Of a DNA stretch of 64,000 nucleotides, positions 38,870 through 46,619 are shown piece after piece. Made by a program: the position numbers and the translations under genes. The DNA is taken from the NCBI GenBank assembly GCA_009859145.1, contig VRVR01000015.1, positions 186,001 through 250,000 of the forward strand. The letters are read 5' to 3'. Position 1 is the stretch's first letter. Every line of letters starts with the position of its first letter. The notes under the pieces are model-generated. The model was not told the DNA's origin. It was given only the letters and a program-made list of their open reading frames with translations, and ran no database searches. The stretch is from Andalucia godoyi (Eukaryota; Discoba; Jakobea; Jakobida; Andaluciidae).

Positions 38870-39188
38870 GCATCCGTAGCCATCTATCATTCTGTCATTC
38901 GTTGGTTTCACGTTTTTGGTTTCGCTTTTTGCAGCGTTTTGTTCCATAAGGCGACCGAGTATCGCGAGCGCCATGCTGCCATCGTGACGGAGGAGTGCAC
39001 GTCCAAAACGCGCGGGTGCTGCGGTGAGATCCATGCACGTCGAGGCGGAAGCAGCAAAGTGTTTGCATGTCCCGCGTGCAGCTCACCAATTGATCGAGAT
39101 TGGGAACGGAGCGCGGAACATTTATCTGAAGAACGCCGTGGGGCGTGTTGGGGCCTATCCCCTTCGCGGCAACGGGATGCAGGATTGA
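38870..39188 (+). pseudogene. Fanzor/TnpB-type nuclease remnant (C-terminal part)
   Basis: The frame from about 38870 reads FCSVLFHKATEYRERHAAIV, then TEECTSKTRGCCGEIHARRGG, then SSKVFACPACSSPIDRD. This is the C-terminal signature of the OrfB/TnpB/Fanzor family: a helix before the finger, TSKT-C-G-x-C-G, a second CP-x-C pair, and the RuvC-III Asp in DRD. The first finger Cys is Arg (TSKTRGCCG). Directly after DRD-W the frame shifts by one surplus base near 39101-39104; the next frame continues NGARNIYLKNAVGRVGAYPL to a TGA at 39186-39188, matching the usual N-G-A-R-N-I that follows DRD. The upstream two thirds are absent here. The frameshift, the lost Cys and the truncation mark it as dead. 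Confidence 0.75.
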
Positions 39189-39418
39189 ATATGCATGTCC
39201 ATTCGTAGTTATGCATGTTCAGTGTATAATGTAGGCGCTCGCCCAGAGAAGTGGTCTTGCCGAGGCGCTGTGTCAACGTCGGGGAATCCGAAAAGAAGGA
39301 TGCGGGGTTCGATGTTTTTATTAGAGAAAAGAAATAAAAAGGAGAACCAAGTCTTCCGAGTCGTCGGTGAGAGGAAAATCGCGCGATCAGAAGCCAAGAC
39401 ACCTGGTTCAGCGATCTT
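39189..39418. other. 3' flank of Fanzor fragment
   Basis: Holds an imperfect direct repeat, TATGCATGTCCA and TATGCATGTTCA, near 39190 and 39212, immediately after the nuclease stop. In intact Fanzor and TnpB loci the guide RNA is usually encoded at this 3' end; nothing here identifies one. Confidence 0.3.
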
Positions 39419-40330
39419 TTAAGAGGAGACCTCCATGTGCTCGGTCTTGACAGACGGAAGATCTTGCTTGATCGGCGCTTCTTTTTGCAGGTTGGAAGAA
39501 GCTGTCTTTGTTTCCGGTTCATCGAGAATTTCGTCTGGGATGTCTTCTCCTTCCCGAGCGCCGATCATGATCATTTCACAGCCGACATAATCCAGAAATT
39601 CCGGCTCCAAAGCTGCGTACCGTTGTTGTCGGAACCTTGAGCGCAGTTCATTCGGATAGGTCGCCTTTTGTCCCGTGTCAAGTCCAGCCCACGACGGTTG
39701 CCCTGCTTCTGGATTTTTGACATTGATCACATAACTGGCTTTTCTGCAGATGTTGAACTCGTCCTGCAGCTCCCCTAATTCTTCCGGATCGTCCACTTCG
39801 TATGTCAAATACGATTTTCGTTCATCCTTCTTCACAATCTGGTATTTCCCCTCTGCGACAGCTCTTGCGTCGGGCAAGTGGCGTTTTCCACGTGTCTTGG
39901 TGTCGTACTCCTCTCCTTCTAATTGATGCAAAATGTCTTTTTGATCCCCTACGACTTCACAGAACGCCCAGAATGCCTGATGTGATTTAATTTCCGGGAG
40001 CCTCTTTCTTCCGACCACAATGTCTCGATACACATGTTTGTCTTTGGGTACAAGCACCAAATAGAGTCGCTGCACGTCATTGATGTTGGAGGCGCCTTGG
40101 AGCTTTTGAACCTTGGGTCGATATACGAAATAGATATTTCCTTCTTCCAGTACTCCTGTTAGCGATGCTGAAGTATCATCAGTCAGAGGAGACCGGGATT
40201 CTGCGTCCAGGGCCGCAGAGGGTTCTCGGGCCGTTTTGGATTTTAGACCAGACTGGTCTCGTGACAGCTTTCCGGTGGTCGTGCGTCTTCTTGAAGAAGC
40301 AGCAGCAGCCTTCCTTGATCCGCGCGCCAT
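39419..40330 (-). CDS. Conserved protein of unknown function
   Basis: A 303-residue protein. After a basic, Ser-rich start (MARGSRKAAAASSRRRTTTG) comes a compact domain (about 65-245). It reads GNIYFVYRPKVQKLQGASNI, RLYLVLVPKDKHVYRDIVVGRKRLPEI, AFWAFCEVVGDQKDI, YDTKTRGKRHLPDARAVAEGKYQI and SYLTYEVDDPEELGELQDEF. The regular strand-and-helix pattern and the conserved-looking RGKRHLP and GRKRLP motifs suggest a widespread protein; I recall similar hypothetical proteins in bacteria and algae but cannot name a family. The acidic tail (EGEDIPDEILDEPE) may be disordered. Start at 40330 is preferred over upstream ATGs, which precede Cys/Phe-rich leader. Confidence 0.6.
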   Translation of the reverse strand: MARGSRKAAAASSRRRTTTGKLSRDQSGLKSKTAREPSAALDAESRSPLTDDTSASLTGVLEEGNIYFVYRPKVQKLQGASNINDVQRLYLVLVPKDKHVYRDIVVGRKRLPEIKSHQAFWAFCEVVGDQKDILHQLEGEEYDTKTRGKRHLPDARAVAEGKYQIVKKDERKSYLTYEVDDPEELGELQDEFNICRKASYVINVKNPEAGQPSWAGLDTGQKATYPNELRSRFRQQRYAALEPEFLDYVGCEMIMIGAREGEDIPDEILDEPETKTASSNLQKEAPIKQDLPSVKTEHMEVSS

Positions 40331-40864
40331 CACCACACAATCCCAGTTCGTTTTGCAAGACAAACGAGAGAATCGGAAAGTTCCGAGTGGAGGAATTCTG
40401 TTGTTCTTTGCGCTCTCACACATGGCGTGTGTGCACTGTGGTTGTTTGCGTGTTGGGAAAAGGGCGGGCATCACATGAAATGTAAGGTCTGTTGAACTTC
40501 CAGCAGCAGCCCATTTCTTTGAACTGCTTGTCACAAAGGCCTGCGGTTTCCGGCGGTGTTCATGCGAATCGGGGAAATCACGAGCAAAGTAACACAGTGC
40601 GATGATTGTACTATTATAAAGTCGAGATATGATAACGTTACGCGCGGGACGGAGGCCGAAGTGGCGATGAATTTCCACTGCAGATATGTTGTTGTTGTTG
40701 TTGCTGTTGCTGTTTTGATCGTCGCTCACAATGTAAATACATTCGGGTGGAACGCGGAAAGCTCGCTGAACAGTCTTGTGTGTGAATGAATGAACGAGTG
40801 AGTGAAAGCGAAATTGAGAGAGAGAGAGAGAGAGAGCGAAAGAGCGTGCGTGTGCGGGTGTGTG
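40331..40864. other. Intergenic region with simple repeats
   Basis: About 530 nt between the unknown protein and PPIP5K (both minus). Contains a GTT/GCT run near 40689-40712 and a (GA)n run near 40818-40838. No gene is visible. Confidence 0.4.
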
Positions 40865-41788
40865 TTATGCACGGCTTGCCGCACGACGTTTCAAGTTTTC
40901 GCAAATGTACGCATGGACATGGTCGGCAAATTGACAGACATATTCCGGGGCGTTCTTCACAAAGCTCCATCCATTGACATCCATGACATACGACATGCCG
41001 TGGGACCGAAGAATGTCGAAACCACAAACGAATTGTCCGAACGCTTGGAACACTAACTTTCCAAGCTGCTTTTCCTCTTCTGAAAGTTCAACAACAACAC
41101 GAATCTCTTTGCCGAACGCGTCTCTTTCGACTTGTCCGTCCTTCGTCGGCGACTTGCGTGCTTCTGCAAACAGATAGTCTGGTCCAACCATGTAGACCTT
41201 GATGTCCCGGAACCGATCGGCCTCCATGAACGGCTCGTACATGTACGCCGCATCTCGGCGTACATCGCAAACCGACGGGTCGTAACTGCTTGACGCGTCG
41301 CCAGTCTTGCGGAAGAGCCGACGAATGCCTGCATCCGGATAGTACACATGGATCCGATGATCTTCTGCATCCACCGGCTTCTCCACAAACGGCCTCTGAA
41401 ATGGAAGGCTTGTATCAGGCGCACTGCAGTTCCAATCAATCACCTTATGCGGAGGGACAGGAACGCCATACTGTTCTAAATTCTCGTATATACTGGCTCG
41501 ATGCAGCAACTTGTGCTGTTGGTCGACGTCGTTGATCTGAATAGGATTGAATAAACGAACGTATCTTCTTACTTTCTCGAGCGGAAAGCTGTCGGCGTAG
41601 AACGATACGAGGACGTCGCACGCCGGCCAGTTTTCTGGTTCTTTCCCAAAAATGGTGTCGTCTCCAAAAGGAATGCATTCATAGCATCCTTTCGCACATA
41701 GCGCACGCATCAGTTCTTTCATGCTCTTTGACTGGGCTTTGCGATCGACGACGCACAGCCCGATCTTTATCGTGTCATTCAGAGCCAT
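40865..41788 (-). CDS. PPIP5K: Kinase-only diphosphoinositol pentakisphosphate kinase (PPIP5K/VIP1)
   Basis: Makes inositol pyrophosphates by phosphorylating position 1 of InsP6 or 5-InsP7. The 307-residue protein is the ATP-grasp kinase domain: KIGLCVVDRKAQSKSMKELM, PENWPACDVLVSFYADSFPLEK, LLHRASIYENLEQYGVPVPPH, then RPFVEKPVDAEDHRIHVYYP (ATP-binding Lys), IKVYMVGPDYLFAEARKSP and the Mg/substrate motif YVMDVNGWSFVKN. Animal, plant and yeast enzymes carry a large histidine-phosphatase domain after the kinase. Here the frame stops directly after the kinase with a short basic tail (RRAASRA), and no phosphatase domain is nearby. Start at 41788 begins the domain cleanly. Confidence 0.92.
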   Translation of the reverse strand: MALNDTIKIGLCVVDRKAQSKSMKELMRALCAKGCYECIPFGDDTIFGKEPENWPACDVLVSFYADSFPLEKVRRYVRLFNPIQINDVDQQHKLLHRASIYENLEQYGVPVPPHKVIDWNCSAPDTSLPFQRPFVEKPVDAEDHRIHVYYPDAGIRRLFRKTGDASSSYDPSVCDVRRDAAYMYEPFMEADRFRDIKVYMVGPDYLFAEARKSPTKDGQVERDAFGKEIRVVVELSEEEKQLGKLVFQAFGQFVCGFDILRSHGMSYVMDVNGWSFVKNAPEYVCQFADHVHAYICENLKRRAASRA

Positions 41789-42217
41789 CTTGAACAGCCC
41801 AAAGAATGTACACCCAGAGACAATAAATGAGAGGATATGAAGAAAACAAAGACAGGAAGAGAGTGGAAATACATGAATTAAAAAAAAAGAATGGCCAAAG
41901 AAACTGCACGAAAACACAAATGTGGAACGTCCGGGGGACCTTTCAAGATTCGTGCGGAGAAGATCCTTTTGCCAGGATGGTGAGTTGAGCGTTGCGCAGC
42001 GCGAGATTGTCTCAGTGTTGCCGGGCCTTGGAGGAAATGAGCTCAGGGACTTTATAAGTGCATGAATTTACGGAAGCGATGTGGGTGATATGGCAAGGAA
42101 TATAGGGAAACGTTGAAACGCAAGAGTCCCTCACCATTCCATCCCGCCCCAATTAATTGTGGTCGGTTGTTTGCACCTGCTGTCCGAAGAGGATTTGACA
42201 TACGCAAGAGACTATTA
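41789..42217. other. Intergenic region
   Basis: About 430 nt between the start of PPIP5K and the stop of the LRR gene, both on the minus strand; presumably holds the PPIP5K promoter. No gene seen. Confidence 0.35.
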
Positions 42218-45214
42218 TCACGCATAGTCACGAAGGACATCGCTTACAATCTCGGAACGAAGCGAATTCCACTGATTCTCGGACCCTTGGTCGCCATCTT
42301 CTCCCATGACAGAATAGATTCGTCGAAGCATGGATCTGGTTTGTTCAATCTTTTCAACGAGATCCACAAAATAATGCAATTGCTGCTCTTGCTCATCCGA
42401 CAATGGTGACAAGTCATCAATGTGCACTTTTCCCTCTCGAAATTCCTTGAAAAACGAAGGCATTTCGTACGGAACAAACAATGCGCACTGGTCCAGCATG
42501 GAATGAAGATCCGACCATGCTTTCTGTTCTTGGATCGACAACGTTCTTCTTGTCAGATTAAGAGACCCACGCGAAGAGGATTTCGTAATTGACATGTTCT
42601 GGGTGGAGTCAGGAGAAAATCGAGCATCCGACAACTGGCATGCATAGCGCAAGGCAAGTTGTGATGTGCGAATTTCGTCCTCCAGCAGCGCGATGGCATC
42701 CTCCATGAGGTCCCAACGGATATCATATCTGTGAGACTGCCCATCAGAAGGATCGGCGAGACCTTGTCGATACCTGTCCACAACCAGAAGTGGAAGAAAA
42801 TCCGGAAGTCCCTTTGCATCTTCCGGAATGGATAAGGTGGGGGACGCTTTGGGAGGCGACCCCGCTCTGCTGCCCGGAGTCCGACTGCTTGTCGTCACTG
42901 AAGCAGCAGACGACGACTTCATCGACGACCGAGAATCCAATCGTGTCATCTTCGGCGGCGAGATCCGGGGAGTCTCCAACTCGACCTCCGATAGTTGCTG
43001 ACCTGGTGACCTGGTGGACTTCGATTTGGCCGACGGCTGAGCCGAGGGAGACCGTTTCGGCGGAGATGTGTTGCTGCGCACCAAACTCGGCGCACCGCTA
43101 TGCGGGCTCTTTCGTGATACGGAGGCAGAGGAGTTTTGCCTCTGCAGAGCAATCTCCCCAGGAGTTCGCTTCGCAGTTGAAGCGACATACATACTCTGTG
43201 AGTGCTGAATACTCGCCGGACTGCGTGCGGAGCCCCCTGCACCAGCGGAAGAGTTCGAATATTCATCATCATCGAGAATCTGTTTGGGAGCCATGGACGC
43301 CGAAGAGTCTTGTCTTCTCTTTCTTTGTGTGTAGCGGTCGAGTTGGATAGGCAAAGGTCGCCGAGCTGCCTCCTCTGCTTCCGGAGGAATCATCATGAGA
43401 TCTTGCGATCTTGGTGAATTAAGCCCCCATTTCTTCGCAGCTGAGTTCGAGGCCGATGTAGGAGACGTACTAGGAGAGGAAGAATGAAGGCCGTCTGCAT
43501 GGCCTGGCGATGACTTTGACTTGTCTCGGATTGCATCCATCAATTTTTTGGCTTCCACGAACTTCTTGGTGGCTTTCTTGTCATTCGTCCTCGATGCATT
43601 TGTAGGAGACGTTTCAGGAGTTGCATTTCGGGAGTTAGACTGCGAAGAAGGGGAGGCGGAGCCTAAACTTCCAACGTGTTCACCGTCCAACAGCGACAAC
43701 CGAACGACGCCGCCAGAAAATAACGTGTTAAGCACATATGATCTGTAATAACTCTCCCGTTGAATTGGGTTTCCTTGAACAACAAGCTGGTGAAGTGAGC
43801 GCAACAGTGAAAGCGTGCGAATCGCTTGTCTGTTTGCAAGCTGGTTGCACGCGAGATCGAGAAAGGACAAGAACGAGAGGTGCTCGACATTCTGGACGAC
43901 TTTGAGTCGATTGTAAGACAGATCCAAGTGTTCCAGTAACGGATTTCCGTCAAAAACACCTTCTTCAATCCTTTCCAGGCTGTTTCGAGATGCAATAAGA
44001 ACACGCAGATCGGAGAGTCCGGATAGTCCATACAAAGATGAAAGGCGGTTATCCGATACATTCAAGTAGCGCAGTCCTGTTGGAAGTGTGCAACGAGCCA
44101 GGGAATCATACTCTAACGCATTCTTGGACAAATCCAAAACAACAAGGTACTTTGACAAATAGACATGGGAGATGTCTGCAGAGGAAAAGTGTCGATTGGA
44201 CAGATCAAGGGAGATGGTAGCCAGCCGTCCCAAATTACTTCTCCAGTGTAGAAGCTCATCCAGGCTCAGACTTTGGATGTCCGTTGCGGAGAGCAAAACT
44301 GCCTGCTTGTCCGGAGACACCTCTGCAAAACCGTCCTCCGAAGTACTTTGCGAAGATCGACTGGACAGTGATTTTTGAGATTGTCGAGAGGATGATGTTC
44401 CTGAGGAAGTTGCTAGCGCACTATCTGATACATTGAGCGATGAAGGCTGCGTGGCTGCGGATCCAATTTTGAGAGACGCTAAGTTCAAAGTCACAGTAGC
44501 AACTGGTATGGCACTCTCTTCTTCCGAGTCGAGAGTCGGTGACACTCTACCACCGGGCTTGCTGGGAGACAGTTCAGGATTGATACTGTCAACAGACACT
44601 CCAGCCGAAGATCCATCTTCATCAGCAACAGGCGTCGCATTCTTGGAATCGGTAATCGTATTCGCGAGGGACGAGAACACATCGTCGAGCGTGAGATTCT
44701 TCACGAAACATGATTTTCGGAATGCAGCAATAAACTGTCTCGCGCCTTCCTGTGTCAACTTTTTGACTTCGCAGATTGTGATTTCCGGAATCGCAAAAGG
44801 GTTCGCAGCAGCCATCTCTCGCTTTGCAAGTGGGGTAGTGATGTATAGCACCACTGCTGGAGCAATACCGTCTGTTAGCACGTTCCTGCTCACATCAATC
44901 ATCTCAATCTTTTGTGCAAAGCCAAACGGCAAAGAGTCATGCTCGACATCATTTTTCTGTTCTTCAAAAAGCGACGAAAACGACAAAAGAAGTTCATGCA
45001 GTGCTTCAAACACAAACGATACATCTTGATCTGAAAGCCTTGCCTGCGTTAAGATAAGCCTTGACGGCAATTGCTGCTTCGGATTCTGACACCTTCGGAT
45101 CGCTTTCAGAACGCTCTGGTTAGTGCGCACCCCATGCGACTCGCAAACTTTGGAATAAAACGCCTCGAATGCACCAGGTTCCGTTGCAGACGCTCCGCCA
45201 CCACAACATCCCAT
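42218..45214 (-). CDS. Acylated leucine-rich-repeat protein with Ser-rich tail
   Basis: A 998-residue protein. It starts MGCCGGG, so Gly2 is a candidate for myristoylation and Cys3/Cys4 for palmitoylation, implying attachment to a membrane. Residues 1-170 resemble a diverged LRR/capping region (IEMIDVSRNVLTDGIAPAV). A Ser/Asp-rich linker follows. Canonical LRRs lie at about 345-510: LATISLDLSNRHFSS, LVVLDLSKNALEYDS, LRYLNVSDNRLSSLYG, LLEHLDLSYNRLKVVQN and LSFLDLACNQL, closed by a cap-like HQLVVQGNPIQRESYYRSYVLN. About 520-830 is low-complexity Ser/Pro with SPTS-type repeats. The last 170 residues are helical (YRQGLADPSDGQSHRYDIRW; QLHYFVDLVEKIEQTRSML). Partner binding is likely; family unknown. 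Confidence 0.75.
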   Translation of the reverse strand: MGCCGGGASATEPGAFEAFYSKVCESHGVRTNQSVLKAIRRCQNPKQQLPSRLILTQARLSDQDVSFVFEALHELLLSFSSLFEEQKNDVEHDSLPFGFAQKIEMIDVSRNVLTDGIAPAVVLYITTPLAKREMAAANPFAIPEITICEVKKLTQEGARQFIAAFRKSCFVKNLTLDDVFSSLANTITDSKNATPVADEDGSSAGVSVDSINPELSPSKPGGRVSPTLDSEEESAIPVATVTLNLASLKIGSAATQPSSLNVSDSALATSSGTSSSRQSQKSLSSRSSQSTSEDGFAEVSPDKQAVLLSATDIQSLSLDELLHWRSNLGRLATISLDLSNRHFSSADISHVYLSKYLVVLDLSKNALEYDSLARCTLPTGLRYLNVSDNRLSSLYGLSGLSDLRVLIASRNSLERIEEGVFDGNPLLEHLDLSYNRLKVVQNVEHLSFLSFLDLACNQLANRQAIRTLSLLRSLHQLVVQGNPIQRESYYRSYVLNTLFSGGVVRLSLLDGEHVGSLGSASPSSQSNSRNATPETSPTNASRTNDKKATKKFVEAKKLMDAIRDKSKSSPGHADGLHSSSPSTSPTSASNSAAKKWGLNSPRSQDLMMIPPEAEEAARRPLPIQLDRYTQRKRRQDSSASMAPKQILDDDEYSNSSAGAGGSARSPASIQHSQSMYVASTAKRTPGEIALQRQNSSASVSRKSPHSGAPSLVRSNTSPPKRSPSAQPSAKSKSTRSPGQQLSEVELETPRISPPKMTRLDSRSSMKSSSAASVTTSSRTPGSRAGSPPKASPTLSIPEDAKGLPDFLPLLVVDRYRQGLADPSDGQSHRYDIRWDLMEDAIALLEDEIRTSQLALRYACQLSDARFSPDSTQNMSITKSSSRGSLNLTRRTLSIQEQKAWSDLHSMLDQCALFVPYEMPSFFKEFREGKVHIDDLSPLSDEQEQQLHYFVDLVEKIEQTRSMLRRIYSVMGEDGDQGSENQWNSLRSEIVSDVLRDYA

Positions 45215-45738
45215 TCTCTTATTAAAACAAAACCAGAACCAAATACGATTACAGATTACAGGAATTGCAGAAAAGGATAGAAAAAGACAAAAAACCGCCA
45301 AAGACAAGCCGAGATAGCGACAACGATAGTTATTATAATAGTTATATTTTTCTTCTTCTTCTTCCTCTTCTTCTGTGTTTGTTCGAGAACCACCTCTTCC
45401 TTTGTTGCTGAGACTATTTTAAGTAAGGGGGAAAAAATGCCAAAAGGAAAAATATGAATGGAAAACGAGAACATTGAACGGGAAACATTGGGGATTTGGT
45501 GACTTTTGGGAGAAGAGTTTTTTCCAAACGATCTGCCCCAAGCCAGTAAGCATCCAGCATCAATCAGCGTTTCCTTGTTCTCATTCCTGTGGTTTCATTG
45601 CCCGCTGTGTGCGCGCGACGATCCTCCAGCCACCTTTTGGCTTGCTCCGTTGAAGCCGATTCGCGATCGATCACCTTGAGGATCTTTCGTTTTGTATCGT
45701 ATCGTTTCGTGTAAGAAGAAAAAGAAGAGAAAGAGAAG
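45215..45738. other. Divergent promoter region
   Basis: About 520 nt between the LRR gene and COMMD4. Contains a (CTT)n run at 45352-45373 and AT-rich sequence; no gene seen. Confidence 0.4.
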
Positions 45739-46359
45739 ATGCGATTCAAGTTTTGCGGCGATGCAGATCTTCCCGACTGGGTGCTAGCAGCAATTGCGCG
45801 GCTTTCTGAATTGACGTCTGTACGTACAAAGCTTCTTGGACTGCAAGTAGTGGGTCCACTGGTGAATCCCAGTGTGCGAGTGGACCCAGAGAAGATTTCT
45901 AGATTTACTGCAAAGTTTTCGTTTACTCCAAGCGAGAACAGACAGTGTCTCGCTGCATTGGCTTGGATACTTTCCGCGGCTGCACGATTTGGCGTCGAAT
46001 GGAGAGTGCTGGCCGACGAGCTGCAGCAAGTAGGATTTCCAAAGGAACATGCAGAGTCTATTAGCAGAACATTCCGCGACAACAGAGAAAAGTTGAGAGA
46101 TGGGTTCCAGAGCCGCGTGCTGGTATTCACACCAGAATTTGACTTTTCCACATCGGTTTCGTCAAATGCGAGTTCAAAGGACAAGGATCGACACCAAGAC
46201 ATCCTATTGGATCTGCGTCACGTGCAGCTCGAGGACCTGCTCATCGCCGGAAGTAGAAAACACACCGTCGCAGATGTTCGATTGCTGCTTAGCGTGGATC
46301 AGACAAGGTTACTCAGAGATGAGCTGGTCGCTGCGTTGGGCCAACTGCAAATTCAGTGA
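45739..46359 (+). CDS. COMMD4: COMM domain protein 4
   Basis: COMMD proteins form the Commander complex, which with retriever recycles membrane proteins from endosomes. The 206-residue protein (human COMMD4 is 199) opens MRFKFCGDADLPDWVLAAIA, nearly the animal COMMD4 N-terminus. It continues AWILSAAARFGVEWRVLADELQQVGFPKEHAESI, the HN-domain signature. The C-terminal COMM domain (about 130-206) is DFSTSVSSNASSKDKDRHQD with strand-like LDLRHVQLEDLL, then a helix with LLLSVDQTRLLRDELVAALGQL. The orthology call to subunit 4, not just the family, rests on the N-terminal match. Confidence 0.93.
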   Translation: MRFKFCGDADLPDWVLAAIARLSELTSVRTKLLGLQVVGPLVNPSVRVDPEKISRFTAKFSFTPSENRQCLAALAWILSAAARFGVEWRVLADELQQVGFPKEHAESISRTFRDNREKLRDGFQSRVLVFTPEFDFSTSVSSNASSKDKDRHQDILLDLRHVQLEDLLIAGSRKHTVADVRLLLSVDQTRLLRDELVAALGQLQIQ

Positions 46360-46619
46360 AGGACTGTGGGGACTGTGGGGATTGTGAGGATTGTGAGGAT
46401 TGTGAGGTTGAGGATGAGCTGCACACGAAAGGAAATTATTAAAACAGATCTGCATAACAAGTACTTTTACATTTCAATTGCCTCCCCCTGAACACCGAAA
46501 AAAATAAAACAAAAACAAAAACAAAAATATATAATAATAATGAAAATAACAGCAGTCATCTTCTGCGCGTTGCCCTTCTTGTGCATTTTGCAGAACGAAT
46601 CCGGCATGCATGCAGGTGG
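46360..46619. other. Gap with short tandem GGACTGTG-type repeats
   Basis: Between convergent COMMD4 and TRPML. At about 46361-46412 the sequence repeats GGACTGTGG, then GATTGTGAG, about six degenerate nine-base units. An A-rich run follows near 46500-46530. Confidence 0.5.
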
